Below are positions 36,035 through 47,494 of a stretch of 64,000 bases of DNA, in pieces; within the stretch, counting starts at the first letter, position 1; the number at the start of each line of letters is the position of its first letter. The stretch is taken from the NCBI GenBank assembly GCA_964017145.1, contig OZ024852.1, positions 2,605,945-2,669,944 of the forward strand, in the 5' to 3' direction. The notes below the pieces were generated by a model. That model searched no databases. It saw only the letters and a program-made list of their open reading frames with translations, and had not been told where the DNA came from. The position numbers were made by a program, and so were the translations under genes. The stretch comes from Agrocybe praecox. Taxonomy: Eukaryota; Basidiomycota; Agaricomycetes; Agaricales; Agrocybaceae.

Positions 36035-36980
36035 CCTTGAGGAAGTGGAAGGTCTCGCCCAGCACTCCATGGACCATGCTGCCTGCCAATTGAGCCATCT
36101 TCTAGGAGCTAATGAACACAATTTCAGCATCTAGTATCGACACTGCCTTCCTGATTCATAGTACGCGCTGTTCATGGAGAACTTGACTTTCTAGGCTCTG
36201 GATGACATTTAGCTCGGGAAGATCAGCATGATTCTGAAAACCCTCACATATGCATTGTGTAAACACTGCCGGAGTGTACTGTCCAAAATTGACGTATATA
36301 TGTTGCTGGTTCTTGCAGCGCCTGTATCTCAAATCTTTGGAGAAGTGGGGCGAAACTGAGATATGACCGCCAAAACGCAGTACACTATACCACGCAACTT
36401 CTCCGCAGGTACACACTTTACTATCCTACTATCATCCCGGCTTGATCGGTACTGATACAAATCACCCAGGTTTCCAACGGATAGTCGGAAGTATCCTTCC
36501 TGTGCTGGAGCTGAATCGAAAACGACACCCTAAGTTTGACAGCTTGATAACGCATTTGAAACTGCACATACATCCCTAGTCTCTGCACTGGCTGCTAAAG
36601 GGTCCTCAATAAACTGTATAGTGATGCATCAGTAATCTTTGTGCTGATAATGCTTGGGCCCTGACATCCATCTTTCTAGTTGTCTCCAAATCACTGCAGA
36701 AACTAAGGCTAAACTAAAGCTGGTCGGCAAAAGTGATACACATAGATCTTTTCAGAGGTGAACAACCTATGTGCATTTATTGATCGCAGTATATTTGAAA
36801 AACTCTAGCACAAAACTGAACTACGACCACCAACGCTCGTAAGCATATACGTATCTCATTGAACACTACTAATATGCTCGTGAATGATGTAGACTGCCTT
36901 GTTAAAGCACAACATGCTTTTAATTTGCAAGACTCAAGAGTTGCAGGAACAGGACCCAGGACCGTACAAGCGCAAGCCAT
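36035..36980 (-). repeat. Repeat R, right copy (inverted)
   Basis: Reverse-orientation copy of 31074-31898, slightly longer because of small insertions. Its right end (about 36980) abuts the duplicated upstream flank of PEBP copy 2, which starts near 37010. The left copy instead lies beyond the 3' end of PEBP copy 1, so R and the PEBP unit are not in mirror order. This implies a later rearrangement or independent movement of R. Confidence 0.75.
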
Positions 36981-37404
36981 GGCCAATCTGATTGGACGCT
37001 GTTCGACGCCATCGCGTCATTGACATTTTCATTTTCCTCCGTTCACGTGATAGTAATTTAGACGTGTTACGCGACGCGTCCGTCATGGCTGCTGCTAGAC
37101 TTTAATTTGTGGGTGGCTCACAAGTATCCACCATTGAAGAACGTTGCCACATGGTACTTACCACTACTAGCTCGGTTAAAAAATGCTTAGATCCTGTCTC
37201 CAAGTCCAAAAAAGAGGCAGGATGACGAGAGGGCGATCTTTGGTCAGCCTCTCAGGAAAATATAGAAGGGTCCTAGGATCTCACTCTTTTTTTCTCAACT
37301 GCTCGCAATCATTGTTTGGTCAGCCTATAAGGATCATAAAAAAGGCCATAGAACTCACTTTCTCGCGTAAAAAAAGCCCTCTCCATTTCCAACCACTTGC
37401 AATC

Positions 37405-38259
37405 ATGCGTTTTATTTCTGGTTGCTTTGTTGTTGCCCTTACGACGCTTGCTGCTGCCCAAGATGTTAGCCTCGAGAATGTCAAGAGAATATTTGACGAG
37501 GCTCTGGTGAGCATTTCCTCGATACTTTACTTTGCCATAATTCGCAAGTATTTGTGTGGCTGACTTTTTTTGTTTTGTTTTACCAAGGTTCCTGGAAACT
37601 TGAGTTTGTCATTCAACCCCAAGGCCTTGTTGGAAGTCACATTTCCCCAACCCACTGGCCGCCCTATCACACTTCACGCAGGAATACGTCTTCCAAAGAA
37701 TGGTGAGTATCAGGAAATCGGCTTGTCGATACCGATTTACTTTGGCTGGCTGACTTACTATAATACATGTTAGCCACCGTTGGACCTCCTACATTCGGTG
37801 TCGTCGGATCTGTCGGAAATGGTCCTTTCGTGGTAGCAGCGGTGAACATTGACGCATCCATGATTACACAAATTCGGCACTTCCTTGGTGGGAACTTCGT
37901 ACGCGAACAACGAGACCACGCCCATCTCACCAATCATACTCCATCTCTGACTGAATATAATCAGCCAATACCTCCTGCTGGTTCTGGTCCTCATCGGTAA
38001 GTCAACGCACACGACTCTGGCGGATTTTAAATGAGTTTTTTGTGTGGTTATAACCCCTGTTTATTATATTCTGCTTTTTTTTTCAGATGTTTTCTTACTC
38101 TTCGAACAATCGAAAGCGTTCAATACGCAAACCCTCGTCAACTCCTCAAGTTCAATCATTTCGTTCAACATCAGCCAGTTCGCAGGAGCAGTTGGCCTTG
38201 GGCAACCCATCGGAGGCACGTTCATGTTGGTCGGTCCAGACCCGCCTGCTAGCTCTTGA
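37405..38259 (+). CDS. Secreted phosphatidylethanolamine-binding-like protein, copy 2
   Basis: The exon structure matches copy 1. It has signal peptide MRFISGCFVVALTTLAAAQ, EAL|VPGNLSLSFNPKA, PTFGVVGSVGNGPFVVAAV, QIRHFLGGNFV, GPHR|YVFLLFEQSKAF and LGQPIGGTFMLVGPDPPASS (stop at 38259). The pocket motif DLDAPTPQ of copy 1 reads NIDASMITQ here: the conserved Pro is replaced and several residues are missing. Ligand binding may therefore be changed or lost. The reading frame is otherwise intact, and the HRYVFLLFEQ strand is kept. The duplication is recent enough that introns and flanks still align. Confidence 0.83.
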
Positions 38260-39143
38260 TTTTGTGTATTTTTTTAAAGAAAAATCGTAGTTATTGTTAA
38301 TCTATCATTCGAATCCAGCTGGGATCGTCATATTTGACCAGCGATGTTGATGGAGCGGCACGACTGTGGGATTTCGACTGTTCAAATTCATTTCTTTCAT
38401 CTACATGTAGGGATCCTGAACGTCAACGGTCAACATTGTTCTACACTTGTTATGACTAGTGACTAACGGCGCCGACGATCCTTGCTTGTGTCTGAACAAA
38501 CCTGAATTGGAATCGGGAATGTGCACAGATTGGGTCGAATTGTCGTTTTGGCTAAGAATCGAGATACGTTCCTAATACAAGCCACACAATTCATTGGTTT
38601 CCTCAGGAAACTCCGAGATATAGCAATAATATGTCTTTAGAGAGACTCGTCGGTGGCTGTCTGTCTGTCTGTCGTTCGAGTTCCCCTGCCGATCCTCATT
38701 GAACTAGTCTGTAGGTACACAGGAATCGCGGAGGCATACCGTCTGGAAAACAAGTGAATATAATTGTGGGGGGAATTTGGAGGTAATTTACAAAAACAGG
38801 AGTGATCCACATAGTACCACTGTACTGTACCATATGATACGAACCTACGGACAGTCGCATTGTACCGTGTGATATGAAGTCAGAGTAGGCCTTTGGCCTC
38901 TGGCAAATGGTAACCGTATATGGAAATGCCTCACGCGGTGAATACTGCGCTGCGATTGGCTCTCACTACGGACTTGGGATATTTTGCACTTCGTACATTC
39001 GAGCACAGTAGTCCTGGGTCGCCGACCGACCGACATTTAATGTTTTACATTATGTTCAAGAGTATCATTCTTCTCATATTTTGGGATCATAGATGTCATT
39101 CTTAAAAATATCTATAAACATGTCTAAACTACGTGCCCTTTGC
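38260..39143. other. Intergenic with short TGTC microsatellite
   Basis: About 880 bp between PEBP copy 2 and the probable pseudogene. A short run of TGTC units lies near 38657-38673. The first ~60 bp is duplicated 3' flank. No gene recognised. Confidence 0.4.
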
Positions 39144-40437
39144 CTATGCCTCGTCGCGATGGGCGGAAATGAGCTGGAGTGCCAACTCGATACGTGCCTC
39201 TAATTCCTCGAAAGCGAGAAGGGATTGTAGTTCATTTTTGTACTTCTCTATTTCCGCCACGTAAAGTCGATGGGATGCGTCGAGATACGAAACAAGGATG
39301 TGCTGAGGGTTGGCCCCGTCGAACTCGTAATGGGTGGTCGTGTCGACGGAGGCGACGTGTTTGTTGGTGAGGGCGAGGATTCTATCACTGGGGTCGCCGT
39401 TGCTGGTCTTCACCTCCCGGAACAGGAACGTGAGGGTGCCCTGCGCATCATCGGACTCCCTGGCGATGGGGATACCTAGGCCAGTGTTGAAGGGGTGATT
39501 GAGGCCGAACATGGGACTGGTGTTGTCCTCGACGCTCATTAGAGGCGGGCCGACTAGCCTTTAGACCGAGCCTTCGTACCACTCGACGACATCGGTGATC
39601 TGGAAGTCAGCGAGGATGTGAAGGATGTCGGGCGTGGCATCACGAACAGCCTCGGCGTTGGTGGTGTTGGGACGAACAGCGATCCATACAACCACTGGGC
39701 CAAAAGTTTCCTCCTTGCCATCCTCGACGGTCGAGAAGCGAACTGTCTTAAGCGCAGAGTACTTAAGGCCACGGGCCTTCATCGATTCTAAGATCTGAGG
39801 AGCGACAGTACCCCATACGGCGTTGAGCGGCGTATAGAAGACACCGTAGGCAGTCTTGTAGGGGATTTTAAAGAAGCGAGCTTCAAGCGCGGGGATGGGG
39901 AAAAAATTGGCCTCGAGATCGGAACGCCACATGAGTTCGGGAGAGTTGCTGGAGATGCCGTGATACCAGTACTTCTCTCGAACATGGAGATTAGTGCGGG
40001 GGCGACGACGGTGAGGGCGTCTGAGTTGCTGCAGGAGAGCCCACAGTGTCTTGTGGGGGAGCCTGGGCTGAGTACCTACGATTGAGAGAGTCAACCATGA
40101 AGCAGGTCGCGGCTGGAAACGCAAAAAGATGTGAGTACGCGGGAACTGAAACGCGCAATAAAGAAGATGAAGAGGCTTACAGCCAAGGTTCGCGGGATCA
40201 GCCCTCACTTTTTCAACCATGATTCTGACACCCGGAGCAACGTCTACAAGGTGGACGGACAATCATAAGTGGGAGATGAACGTGTGTAATGACAAAGCAG
40301 CTCACTTTGGCCCAAGAACGCGAGGGTTCTGACCTCTTCGTCGGTCAGGTCGACGATCTCTGCGGGAAACGCTCAGCACTGGTAACGAAGAGGAACGACG
40401 GGCGTCACTTACTCTTGTTCCGATAAGCAGGCTCCAT
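39144..40437 (-). pseudogene. Broken copy of an agaricomycete-specific expanded gene family (function unknown)
   Basis: The first exons read normally: MEPAYRNK, KIVDLTDEEVRTLAFLGQ, NVAPGVRIMVEKVRADPANLG. Conserved blocks follow: EKYWYHGISSN, RSDLEANFFPIP, GVFYTPLNAVWGTVAPQIL, FGPVVVWIAVRPNT, then MFGLNHPFNTGLGIPIA and ILALTNKHVASVDT. Two breaks interrupt them. A frame shift lies before EKYWYHG (near 39.99 kb). An in-frame TAA (EGSV*RLVGPP) lies at about 39560. The 3' end (ISAHRDEA) also looks shortened. I recall intact relatives in other agaricomycete genomes from general knowledge, without a known function. An undetected intron could rescue one break, but probably not both. Confidence 0.6.
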
Positions 40438-40880
40438 GGAAGTTCACGACAGGTGGTAGTAAGAAAGCGTAAGTAAGTAACTTGTCGATGGGGACGAGTT
40501 GGGGAGCGAAGAGGGATCCTTTTAAGGCCTTCGAGTGAGCCAGTTGAGTCTTACGTCGAGAAATTTAAGCTGGGCCTATGCCTTTTCGGGAAACCGGTGA
40601 TGCAATTTTTTTTTAAATTGTCGGAAATATCAAAATCGCCTGATCAGGCCGTTCATACCGTCTGCTGATCTGACAGCGCCGAAATCTAATCAGGTACGGC
40701 ATATTTACCAGTCTGGCACGTCTAGTAGGGAGGCAGATTAATATTTGTTATCTATACATGGTATGGATTGTTAGGCTTGTACGGTGGATAGAGAGCAATG
40801 CTAAAATATGGAATCATCAGAACAGATAGGAAAGGATTAAATTAACTTAAAAATGCTGATATCTCTCTCTGAGAAGAGGT
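40438..40880. other. Intergenic, nothing recognised
   Basis: About 440 bp between the pseudogene start and the 3' end of the orphan gene. AT-rich, no feature seen. Confidence 0.35.
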
Positions 40881-42017
40881 TCAAGCCGCAAACGAGCGTT
40901 TCTCGGGCTTTTTAGGCTCTTCCTTCTCCGTATGTTCGTCGAGCCTTTGCCTCCTTGCCGCTAACCCATCTTTGTTGAAATTAGTGACTTGCTGGAGGGG
41001 CATCATAATCGGCATGTTGTTTGGACCCACTGCAAAGCTGGCGCTAACGCTACGCTTTCTGACAATTGTTCCTGTCCTCCGCTTGCCGTTGATTGCATAC
41101 CTCGATCCCAATCTAGGTCCACCGGTGCCTATTGGCGTTGAAGGAAGCGGCTCGGGTAGAAAAGCCATAAAATTTGTTGATTGTGATGGTAGACGTTCGC
41201 TGGCCGATACAGCTGCGTCATACACCCAATTGCCTCTGGAGTTTTGATCCCCAGAAAGCTCTGCCCCATTTAATGTTCCGCTCATTGACTTTCTTCTTCC
41301 AACGCAACGCTTTTTCAATGCTCGGCTGCTCTCGGGTTGGGGAGGGACTCTGGCGCTTATGCTTGGAGATCGAACGGTGGGCGAGAGAGGAACTGATGGT
41401 ATCCTTCCTGCATCGATGACAGAGTGACTGCGTCGACGGCCTCCAATAGAATTCCGTTTGCTTGCAGTACCATTCGGCAAGACGATTTTGAAAAGGGCCG
41501 CACGCGAATCCTTCTCTATTTCTGCGTCCCGGTTCTCTTTTTTCTTCGATTCTCCCTTTGTAACAGTTCCTTCTTGTTCCGCTAACGGCTTGAATTGATT
41601 CTTCGATTTTGCCAACATTTCCTTGATTGACTGTGCCCAATCGTCCTTGTTGTATAGTTGGTGTAACATATGTTTAAATGTGAACGGATATTTCTTCTCA
41701 TTGGCCAAAGAGAACTTTGCCAAAAATTCTGCATCCTTAAGACCCTCTTCCGACTGCACGGTTTCAGATGGATGCACGTCATTGAAAGTAGAATTGTCTG
41801 TTGCAAGGATAGATGCCACATCCACCGTGTTTCGTCTCGGACGTCGACCTATCGCGCTCGTTCCTTTGATAATGGTGGGATCCATGGCAGCTTTGGGTAG
41901 TGTAGACGCGTCCATTGACGTGTCTTCAGATTTCGCAAGCCGAACGCGACGCGACGAAAGTCGTTCGAAGAGGTCCTGCAGTTCTGCCCTCTTGGCATCT
42001 GTCTTGGAGGTAGACAT
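40881..42017 (-). CDS. Orphan basic protein, probably nuclear
   Basis: A single open frame. I chose MSTSKTDAKRAELQDLFERL at 42017 over an upstream in-frame Met at 42053, because the earlier residues (MLLTTYYIPLSI) look like untranslated leader. The protein has about 378 residues. It has an N-terminal charged helix, a block KYPFTFKHMLHQLYNKDDWAQSIKEML that looks folded, then a long Ser/Arg/Lys-rich disordered part with several RRxS/T sites. It ends EEPKKPEKRSFAA. The length and amino acid pattern of an intronless 1.1 kb frame argue for a real gene. I recognise no domain; a phosphorylated nuclear or cytoskeletal regulator is only a guess. Confidence 0.65.
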   Translation of the reverse strand: MSTSKTDAKRAELQDLFERLSSRRVRLAKSEDTSMDASTLPKAAMDPTIIKGTSAIGRRPRRNTVDVASILATDNSTFNDVHPSETVQSEEGLKDAEFLAKFSLANEKKYPFTFKHMLHQLYNKDDWAQSIKEMLAKSKNQFKPLAEQEGTVTKGESKKKENRDAEIEKDSRAALFKIVLPNGTASKRNSIGGRRRSHSVIDAGRIPSVPLSPTVRSPSISARVPPQPESSRALKKRCVGRRKSMSGTLNGAELSGDQNSRGNWVYDAAVSASERLPSQSTNFMAFLPEPLPSTPIGTGGPRLGSRYAINGKRRTGTIVRKRSVSASFAVGPNNMPIMMPLQQVTNFNKDGLAARRQRLDEHTEKEEPKKPEKRSFAA

Positions 42018-42415
42018 GATAGATAAGGGAATATAATATGTAGTGAGCAGCACTTAGAGGTGAATATTGTCGTGGAAGAGGATACAGAGATGCTTTACAG
42101 AGCCAGTCCGAGGTGGGTATAAATGTTCAAGAAATAATGGCCATTGAATTGCCAATATTTTTCTTTAAACAGCCCCTTGGATGATCGTCGAACTCGGAGG
42201 TATCCTTCGGCAAATGGGCATTGTACCACGAGGTAACAACCATCGATTAATCAGCATTTGGCCAAGAAATGGTGTGCTGTCTGTGGGTAGAGCAGGGCCC
42301 TCGTCAATAAACGAAGGTCACAAACCACAATGGCCTGGGAGTAGTTTTGGGTAGCTTCAGATATAGGACAATAAAATTGATCAATTTGGAAGTATTTGCT
42401 CGTTGAAAACATATT
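42018..42415. other. Intergenic, nothing recognised
   Basis: About 400 bp between two minus-strand genes. No feature seen. Confidence 0.35.
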
Positions 42416-43766
42416 TTAAAGAACTCTCATTACTTTGATCCGTTGGGCACCTTTGTCGACGATCAAATCTGTTCTCAACTCTTGGAAATTAGCCTTTGGC
42501 TGGGTGCGGATATCGTGTCCTTTGCCTGGAGAACAGGGCTTCTCATAAGATATATCCCATCCAGAACCTTCGATAAAGTTTTCATGCTCCAGTCGACGAC
42601 CATCGTAAGTGCGCATGCTAAAGCATGAACTCCAAGAGATACTCTCGATGGATTCCAGATGACGGGCAAGAACGAAGGCACCGAGTAGCTCGCGTTCTTT
42701 CGTTTCGCGTCGGTACTTGTGGCAGCGAGAGCAGTCGAAAACTGTTTCGACTGTGACAGGGCTGATGCCCATGTCTCCTTCCCTTCCATGAGCAATATGA
42801 AAGTCAAGGAGATTTGTCTGCGAAAGATAAATTCCGAGAAAGAGTCGAGATAATTTATTGAGCGGCGCTAGTGCGCGACCGAATGTGTTCTACACATCTC
42901 ATGTCAGCATCTGGTCATCTATGACTGGAAGAAGCGCACGGCAAGCGATGTAGCATCGCAGAACACGTCAGGAATCGGAGAGTGCACGATCCTCGATAGA
43001 CTTTCTTCGTAGCAACTTGCGCAACAGGTCAAGTCGATTCCCTGAGATGAGCTGATGTTCAATTCAACAAGTTCAGGAAATTCCGTGCCTATGAATGTCA
43101 GTAAATGCGTGTCAATACGTGGAACTATCTCCAGCGTGAGCGATGTAATGTTGTGTGTAATGTCGGCCGTTTTGAGATAGTAGGAAAGATCTTCAATGTA
43201 TGTGCGCTGCAGCATCAAGCCTGAGTTTCTCATGTTAATTGTGAGACTCTTAAGATTGGTCAAGAATGCGAGATCTTTCATGACTTCAGAAAGGACGGAA
43301 TGCGGAGAGCTTAGAGACCTAGGATATGCGCATATATTCAAGTAAAGCACTTGAATTAGAATCCAGAATAAACAAACCTGACCCAGACATAGCCACCTTT
43401 CCATCCTTGCTGTCGATAGCCACTGTTCACAGCAGAGAGAAAGTCAAACAGATTCCTAGCTTTAAGGCTCCGTGTAAGATGCAAGCGTCGAAAGAAAGAT
43501 CGGAGAGCGAGAAAACGGAGATCCTTAGACACGAGAGTGTATGGACCAATATATTCTCTGAAGATAAGTTCCAGGGTGGCGGGGTCATGCCCAATCACCC
43601 TGTCAATACCGGCACTGAGAGAAAAGCCGACAATTTGTTCCAGGATCTCCAGGGGTGCCTTGGAAATAAGAGTCGCAGAAGACCGTCGACCAAATTTAAG
43701 GCTACTCCCACGTCGATAGAGCAGTCCAGAGGTCGCAGATGCGTCAAGACCCAGCCTGAGAGGCAT
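42416..43766 (-). CDS. F-box-like protein with leucine-rich segments
   Basis: Three exons join in frame. The N-terminal part has an F-box-like start (KAPLEILEQIVGFSL, then YTLVSKDLRFLALRSFF), typical of substrate adaptors of SCF ubiquitin ligases. After VWVR|SLSSPHSVL come LRR-like strands (LAFLTNLKSLTINMR, ITSLTLEIVPRIDTHLL, FPELVELNISS). The last exon (SLA|NTFGRALAPLNKL) holds a CSRCHKYRRE cysteine pair and ends MRVL (stop 42418-42416). The start at 43766 is the first Met of the frame, but an upstream exon is possible. Agaricomycetes have large, variable families of such proteins; the target is unknown. Confidence 0.65.
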
Positions 43767-44132
43767 CAGGAAACGAAAAGCTGCAAATGCAACAGACCGT
43801 TCAGGGTATAAGAAAATTCTGGTTTATGCCACTCACGAAACTTCTATGTACTTTAATAGTTTTTAATCAGCGTCGATGGGGACAGTATGGCTCCGAAGGG
43901 CAAAATGAAAGCCCAAAATAATTTCACGAACAGAGAAACAGGCCATTATATGTATACAAGGGATTTAACTCCGATTCAATGTCCGCTTGCCTATGATAAG
44001 TTAACGAATCAAGAGACTATAAAGTACAAATTATTAGGATTCTATGTCATTCCATAAGTGTTGAAATCCTTTTTCAGCTTTGCCTATACAAACTGAAGAT
44101 ATTATCTCAGGGAAGACAAATGAACAAATTAT
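43767..44132. other. Intergenic, nothing recognised
   Basis: About 370 bp between the F-box-like start and the RTC4 stop. No feature seen. Confidence 0.35.
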
Positions 44133-47100
44133 TCATTCTTCTGAATGTGGCAAGACCCAACTATAGGTGTCTGAATCTTTGCGAGTCAAAGAGCCATTAG
44201 TTCGTTTCTCTTTTTGACCATCCAGAGTTTTAACATCCTGCTGACTCTGCAAGTAATCTGCTTTACGTCTTTGGCGAAGGATATCTGCAATCCCTCCACG
44301 AACAGGTTGCGCCTTGGGAGTCTGGTCTTCATCCGCAACGTCAGGCGCTTGCAGACGGCGAGGAACAGGCGTTTTATGGTCGATAATCATGATTTCCTCG
44401 TCGTTGCTTTCCTGGCTATGTTGCTGGGGGTTCGAAGGAACGGCTTTATCCTTTCCTTTGAGTTTCCTTGAGGCTCGACTACGCGACTCCTTATTTCTTG
44501 CATCGCTGACGTCGCTCTCCGAATCTAGACTTAAACTCCCCATGCGAGTCAAGCCTTCTTTCACAAAGTTTCTAGATTCGCTAGCCGACGGAGAGCGCCT
44601 GGAGTCTTCGTGAGCAGACTGTGGGTGCCCTGCGTTGGTATCCTTATTTGAACGGTCGCTCAGAATACTCTTGCTACGACTTCTGGTATTTCTGTCTGCA
44701 TCGCTGGAATTTCCTGGATCCATCTCACTGCTTGAAAGCAGAATGTCGTTTGTCACGGCGGTACCATCTTGAGGACGTTTCCGGGGGCGAGGCTTAGGTC
44801 GAGGACGTGCAATGGGTTTCTCACTCTCCAAAGAGTTTTCAGAGACACCTGTATCTCGTCTTTCTTCATCTGTCTTCGTCTTAGAACTAGCAAGTTCTTT
44901 CTGCGCTTTCATTTCGGCAATCTTTCGTTCATTTTCCTCTTCCTCCTCTAGTTCCTTCCTCCTCTTCCTGGCGCGCTCCATGACAATTAAGTCACCTGCG
45001 CCCATCTTCTCGTCATCTTGTTTCTTCTTCCCACCCCATTCACCACCATCTTCAGGGAACATCGCAACCCCGTAAGAGGAGCTATCGCGCAATATTTCGA
45101 ATGCTTTAGCCATACCATGGTCACCCGCAAGTCCTTTATCTTCCATAATTAAACGAAGAGCAACTTCTGGCACGAGAATGCGCTGAACAAACTCGGTCGG
45201 GGTTAGAGGCGATATTGGGTCGGGATCCATATCCACCAAAGGAAACATATCATATAAAGTTTGGTGAATGATAACCGAGCCAATTTCCCCGTAACTGAAA
45301 ACACAATGTTATTGAGGACAGTACCAACCAATTGCAAGATAGACACTTACTAGCCAGGTTGGGTTTTTTCAAAATTTTCAAACTGACCTCGAACACCGGA
45401 AACAGCTCTGAGGCCTTTCAGCTTGACCTCATTCATAAATTCCTTCCAGAAGATGCATCTCTCTTTCGGTCCCTGTGTCTTCTTATTATTACCGTCTTTC
45501 TGGAAGACTACTTCCCATGAATCACGTTCAGCCTCAGACGTCGAGGCATCGTCTCCAGGGTCTTCGATGAGCGCTCGCAGCGCTTTCTCCATCTTCAATA
45601 CACGACCGCTGACCTTGCTCCACTGAATATCCTTTGGCCAGCCTTTGGCTTTTGCCTGTGGCAAAATTTCCGACTCAAATCGATGTCGCTGGCATACCAT
45701 TATAAATGTTACTAATGGTGCCTTTAAACCGAGTGGATTGGATGGGCGTGGGTCGCGGACTGATTTGCTCTTCGTCGCTTCCAAAATCTTAAGGAAAAGA
45801 GAAGAGAGAGTGGATGGGAGAGGCGTGTCACAGTAAGGGCAGAGGGTCTTCGGATCGACATTGTCTGAAATATTGACTATAAGATATGATTTGTCATTAG
45901 ACACCATGACTACATCGTAAGGCAGAGGATCGACGTACTGGACAGTCCTTCTTCCCATGGAAGGCGGGTAGGAGATTCGAGTAGTCTTTTTTTTTTTTTT
46001 TTTTTTTGTACAATTAGTAACTGAACTCCACGCAAGTCTAAAAACGTACAAATCGCGCCCTTTCCGAGACTTCTTGGAAACACGCCCATCATCGCTTCCA
46101 CCATCGGAGTATCGCTTCCGGGAGAAAGGCGATTCGAAAGTTGAAGGTTTGCTGCCAGAGGATGGTGCATTAGGTGACGATATGCTGGCCAACATCTGGG
46201 TACTCATAGGGAATGCTTGGACCTTGACTCTGGCCTTTTTCCTACTTCTTTCATTCTTTTGCTTCACATTGTTGTTACTAGCGTCAGACAAAAATGTGTC
46301 GTAGCCGTCGTCATCCTCAGAGTCGAATTTAGCTTTGCCCTTCCCTTTGTGTCTGGCCTTGTCCGGTTTGACGGTGGCCGCCGCATCGTGTTTTTCGATA
46401 GTTTTTACGGGTGTAAGTGGCATGGGAAACGCAGATGGCACACGCGACGCAGGTAGTGTCCTTTGAGTGTCGCTGATTACAGGCGAGGTACTGCCTTCGC
46501 GGATTGGAGAGAAGACCATAGGGAACTCATCAGGTCGTATCTTCTTCGGCGAAGAACACTCCAGAGATTCTGAACGCCGTATCCGTGTTTGTCTCGAGGT
46601 GGAAGCAACCTTGTCGATCATGGATACAAGCTTTGGTCGCGAGTCACCAATTTTTTCGTAAGGCTTGTCCAAGTTCAATTCCGAGCTTTCGGTTGCTGCT
46701 CTCTTGGGCCGTGGTTTCGGTCGTGGCCTAGGGGGTTGAGCTTTCTGCCGTAGTGACCGTGAAGGGGAAGGACTCCTTGGGCGGGTTGAGTCCGAGCTTT
46801 TCTTACTGAGGGGACTAGAGAATAAGGGTTCGCGGTCCTTGTCCTTCCTGGGGGATGGGGTAGAACTCCATAAATTAGGCTTGGGTACAAACTGAGCATC
46901 GTTCGAAGATGTCGAAGTTACTTTAGTACTGGTGTCTTTTTTCTTCTTGAACTTCAAGTTGGCGAGTGCTGAAGACGCTTTATTGTATTTCGGGTCTATT
47001 ATATGCTTCTTCCCCGTCTCGTCAGTATAGTAAGTCGGGTCTTGACTATATTTCTTGCCACCACTAGCTGCAGGGGCGTCAGACTTCTTCTTAATCAGAG

Positions 47101-47494
47101 ATTTCACTGGCTTTTGGGAGCGACACGGCTCCTCAAAATCTCCTGCCTGCGAAGATGGCCGGATGTTCATTTCGTCGGATTCATCCGAAACCCCCTCTGA
47201 TTCGTCACTGAGAGGCACGTTTTCCCTCGTACTCGGGGGCGGAATACATTGCTTGGTATAGTCCTTTGCCCGCATGACTGTCTTTGTAGGCTTGGAAGAA
47301 GATGCTAATGCTGGCTTGAACTTGGAGGTTTTGCTTTGCAATGACGTCTGACTCGAAGGCCGGTTTCCTCCATTCTTCTTCTTCGACGCAAGAGTAGACC
47401 CCAAATCCTCTAAAGCTCCATAGGAAGGTTTCTTATATCGTGCATCGTCCAAGCCCTGGCCTGTCTGGCTCAAATCGTCGAGGAAAGTTTCCAT
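44133..47494 (-). CDS. RTC4-domain protein (restriction of telomere capping 4-like)
   Basis: A long disordered N-terminus (METFLDDLSQTGQGLDD onward, Ser/Lys/Pro-rich) precedes the RTC4 domain: VDPKTLCPYCDTPLP, then DPRPSNPLGLKAPLVTFIMVCQRH, GWPKDIQWSKVSGRV, and GQFENFEKTQPGY|YGEIGSVIIHQTLY. It ends with FVQRILVPEVALRLIMEDKGL and SSYGVAMFPEDGGEWGG. A 54-nt intron at 45352-45299 joins the two large exons. The remaining C-terminus is again disordered and charged, to the stop at 44135-44133. RTC4 proteins are nuclear and were linked in yeast to telomere capping; the biochemical role is unknown. A 21-base poly-A run on the coding strand near 45987-46007 probably lies in a second intron (GTACGT donor, TTACTAAT branch site), though the frame reads through it. 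Confidence 0.82.

Noticed and set aside
45910..46170. Minus-strand frame with a run of lysines
   Set aside because: It is an out-of-phase reading across the poly-A run of the RTC4 gene and stops shortly after; it is not a separate gene.
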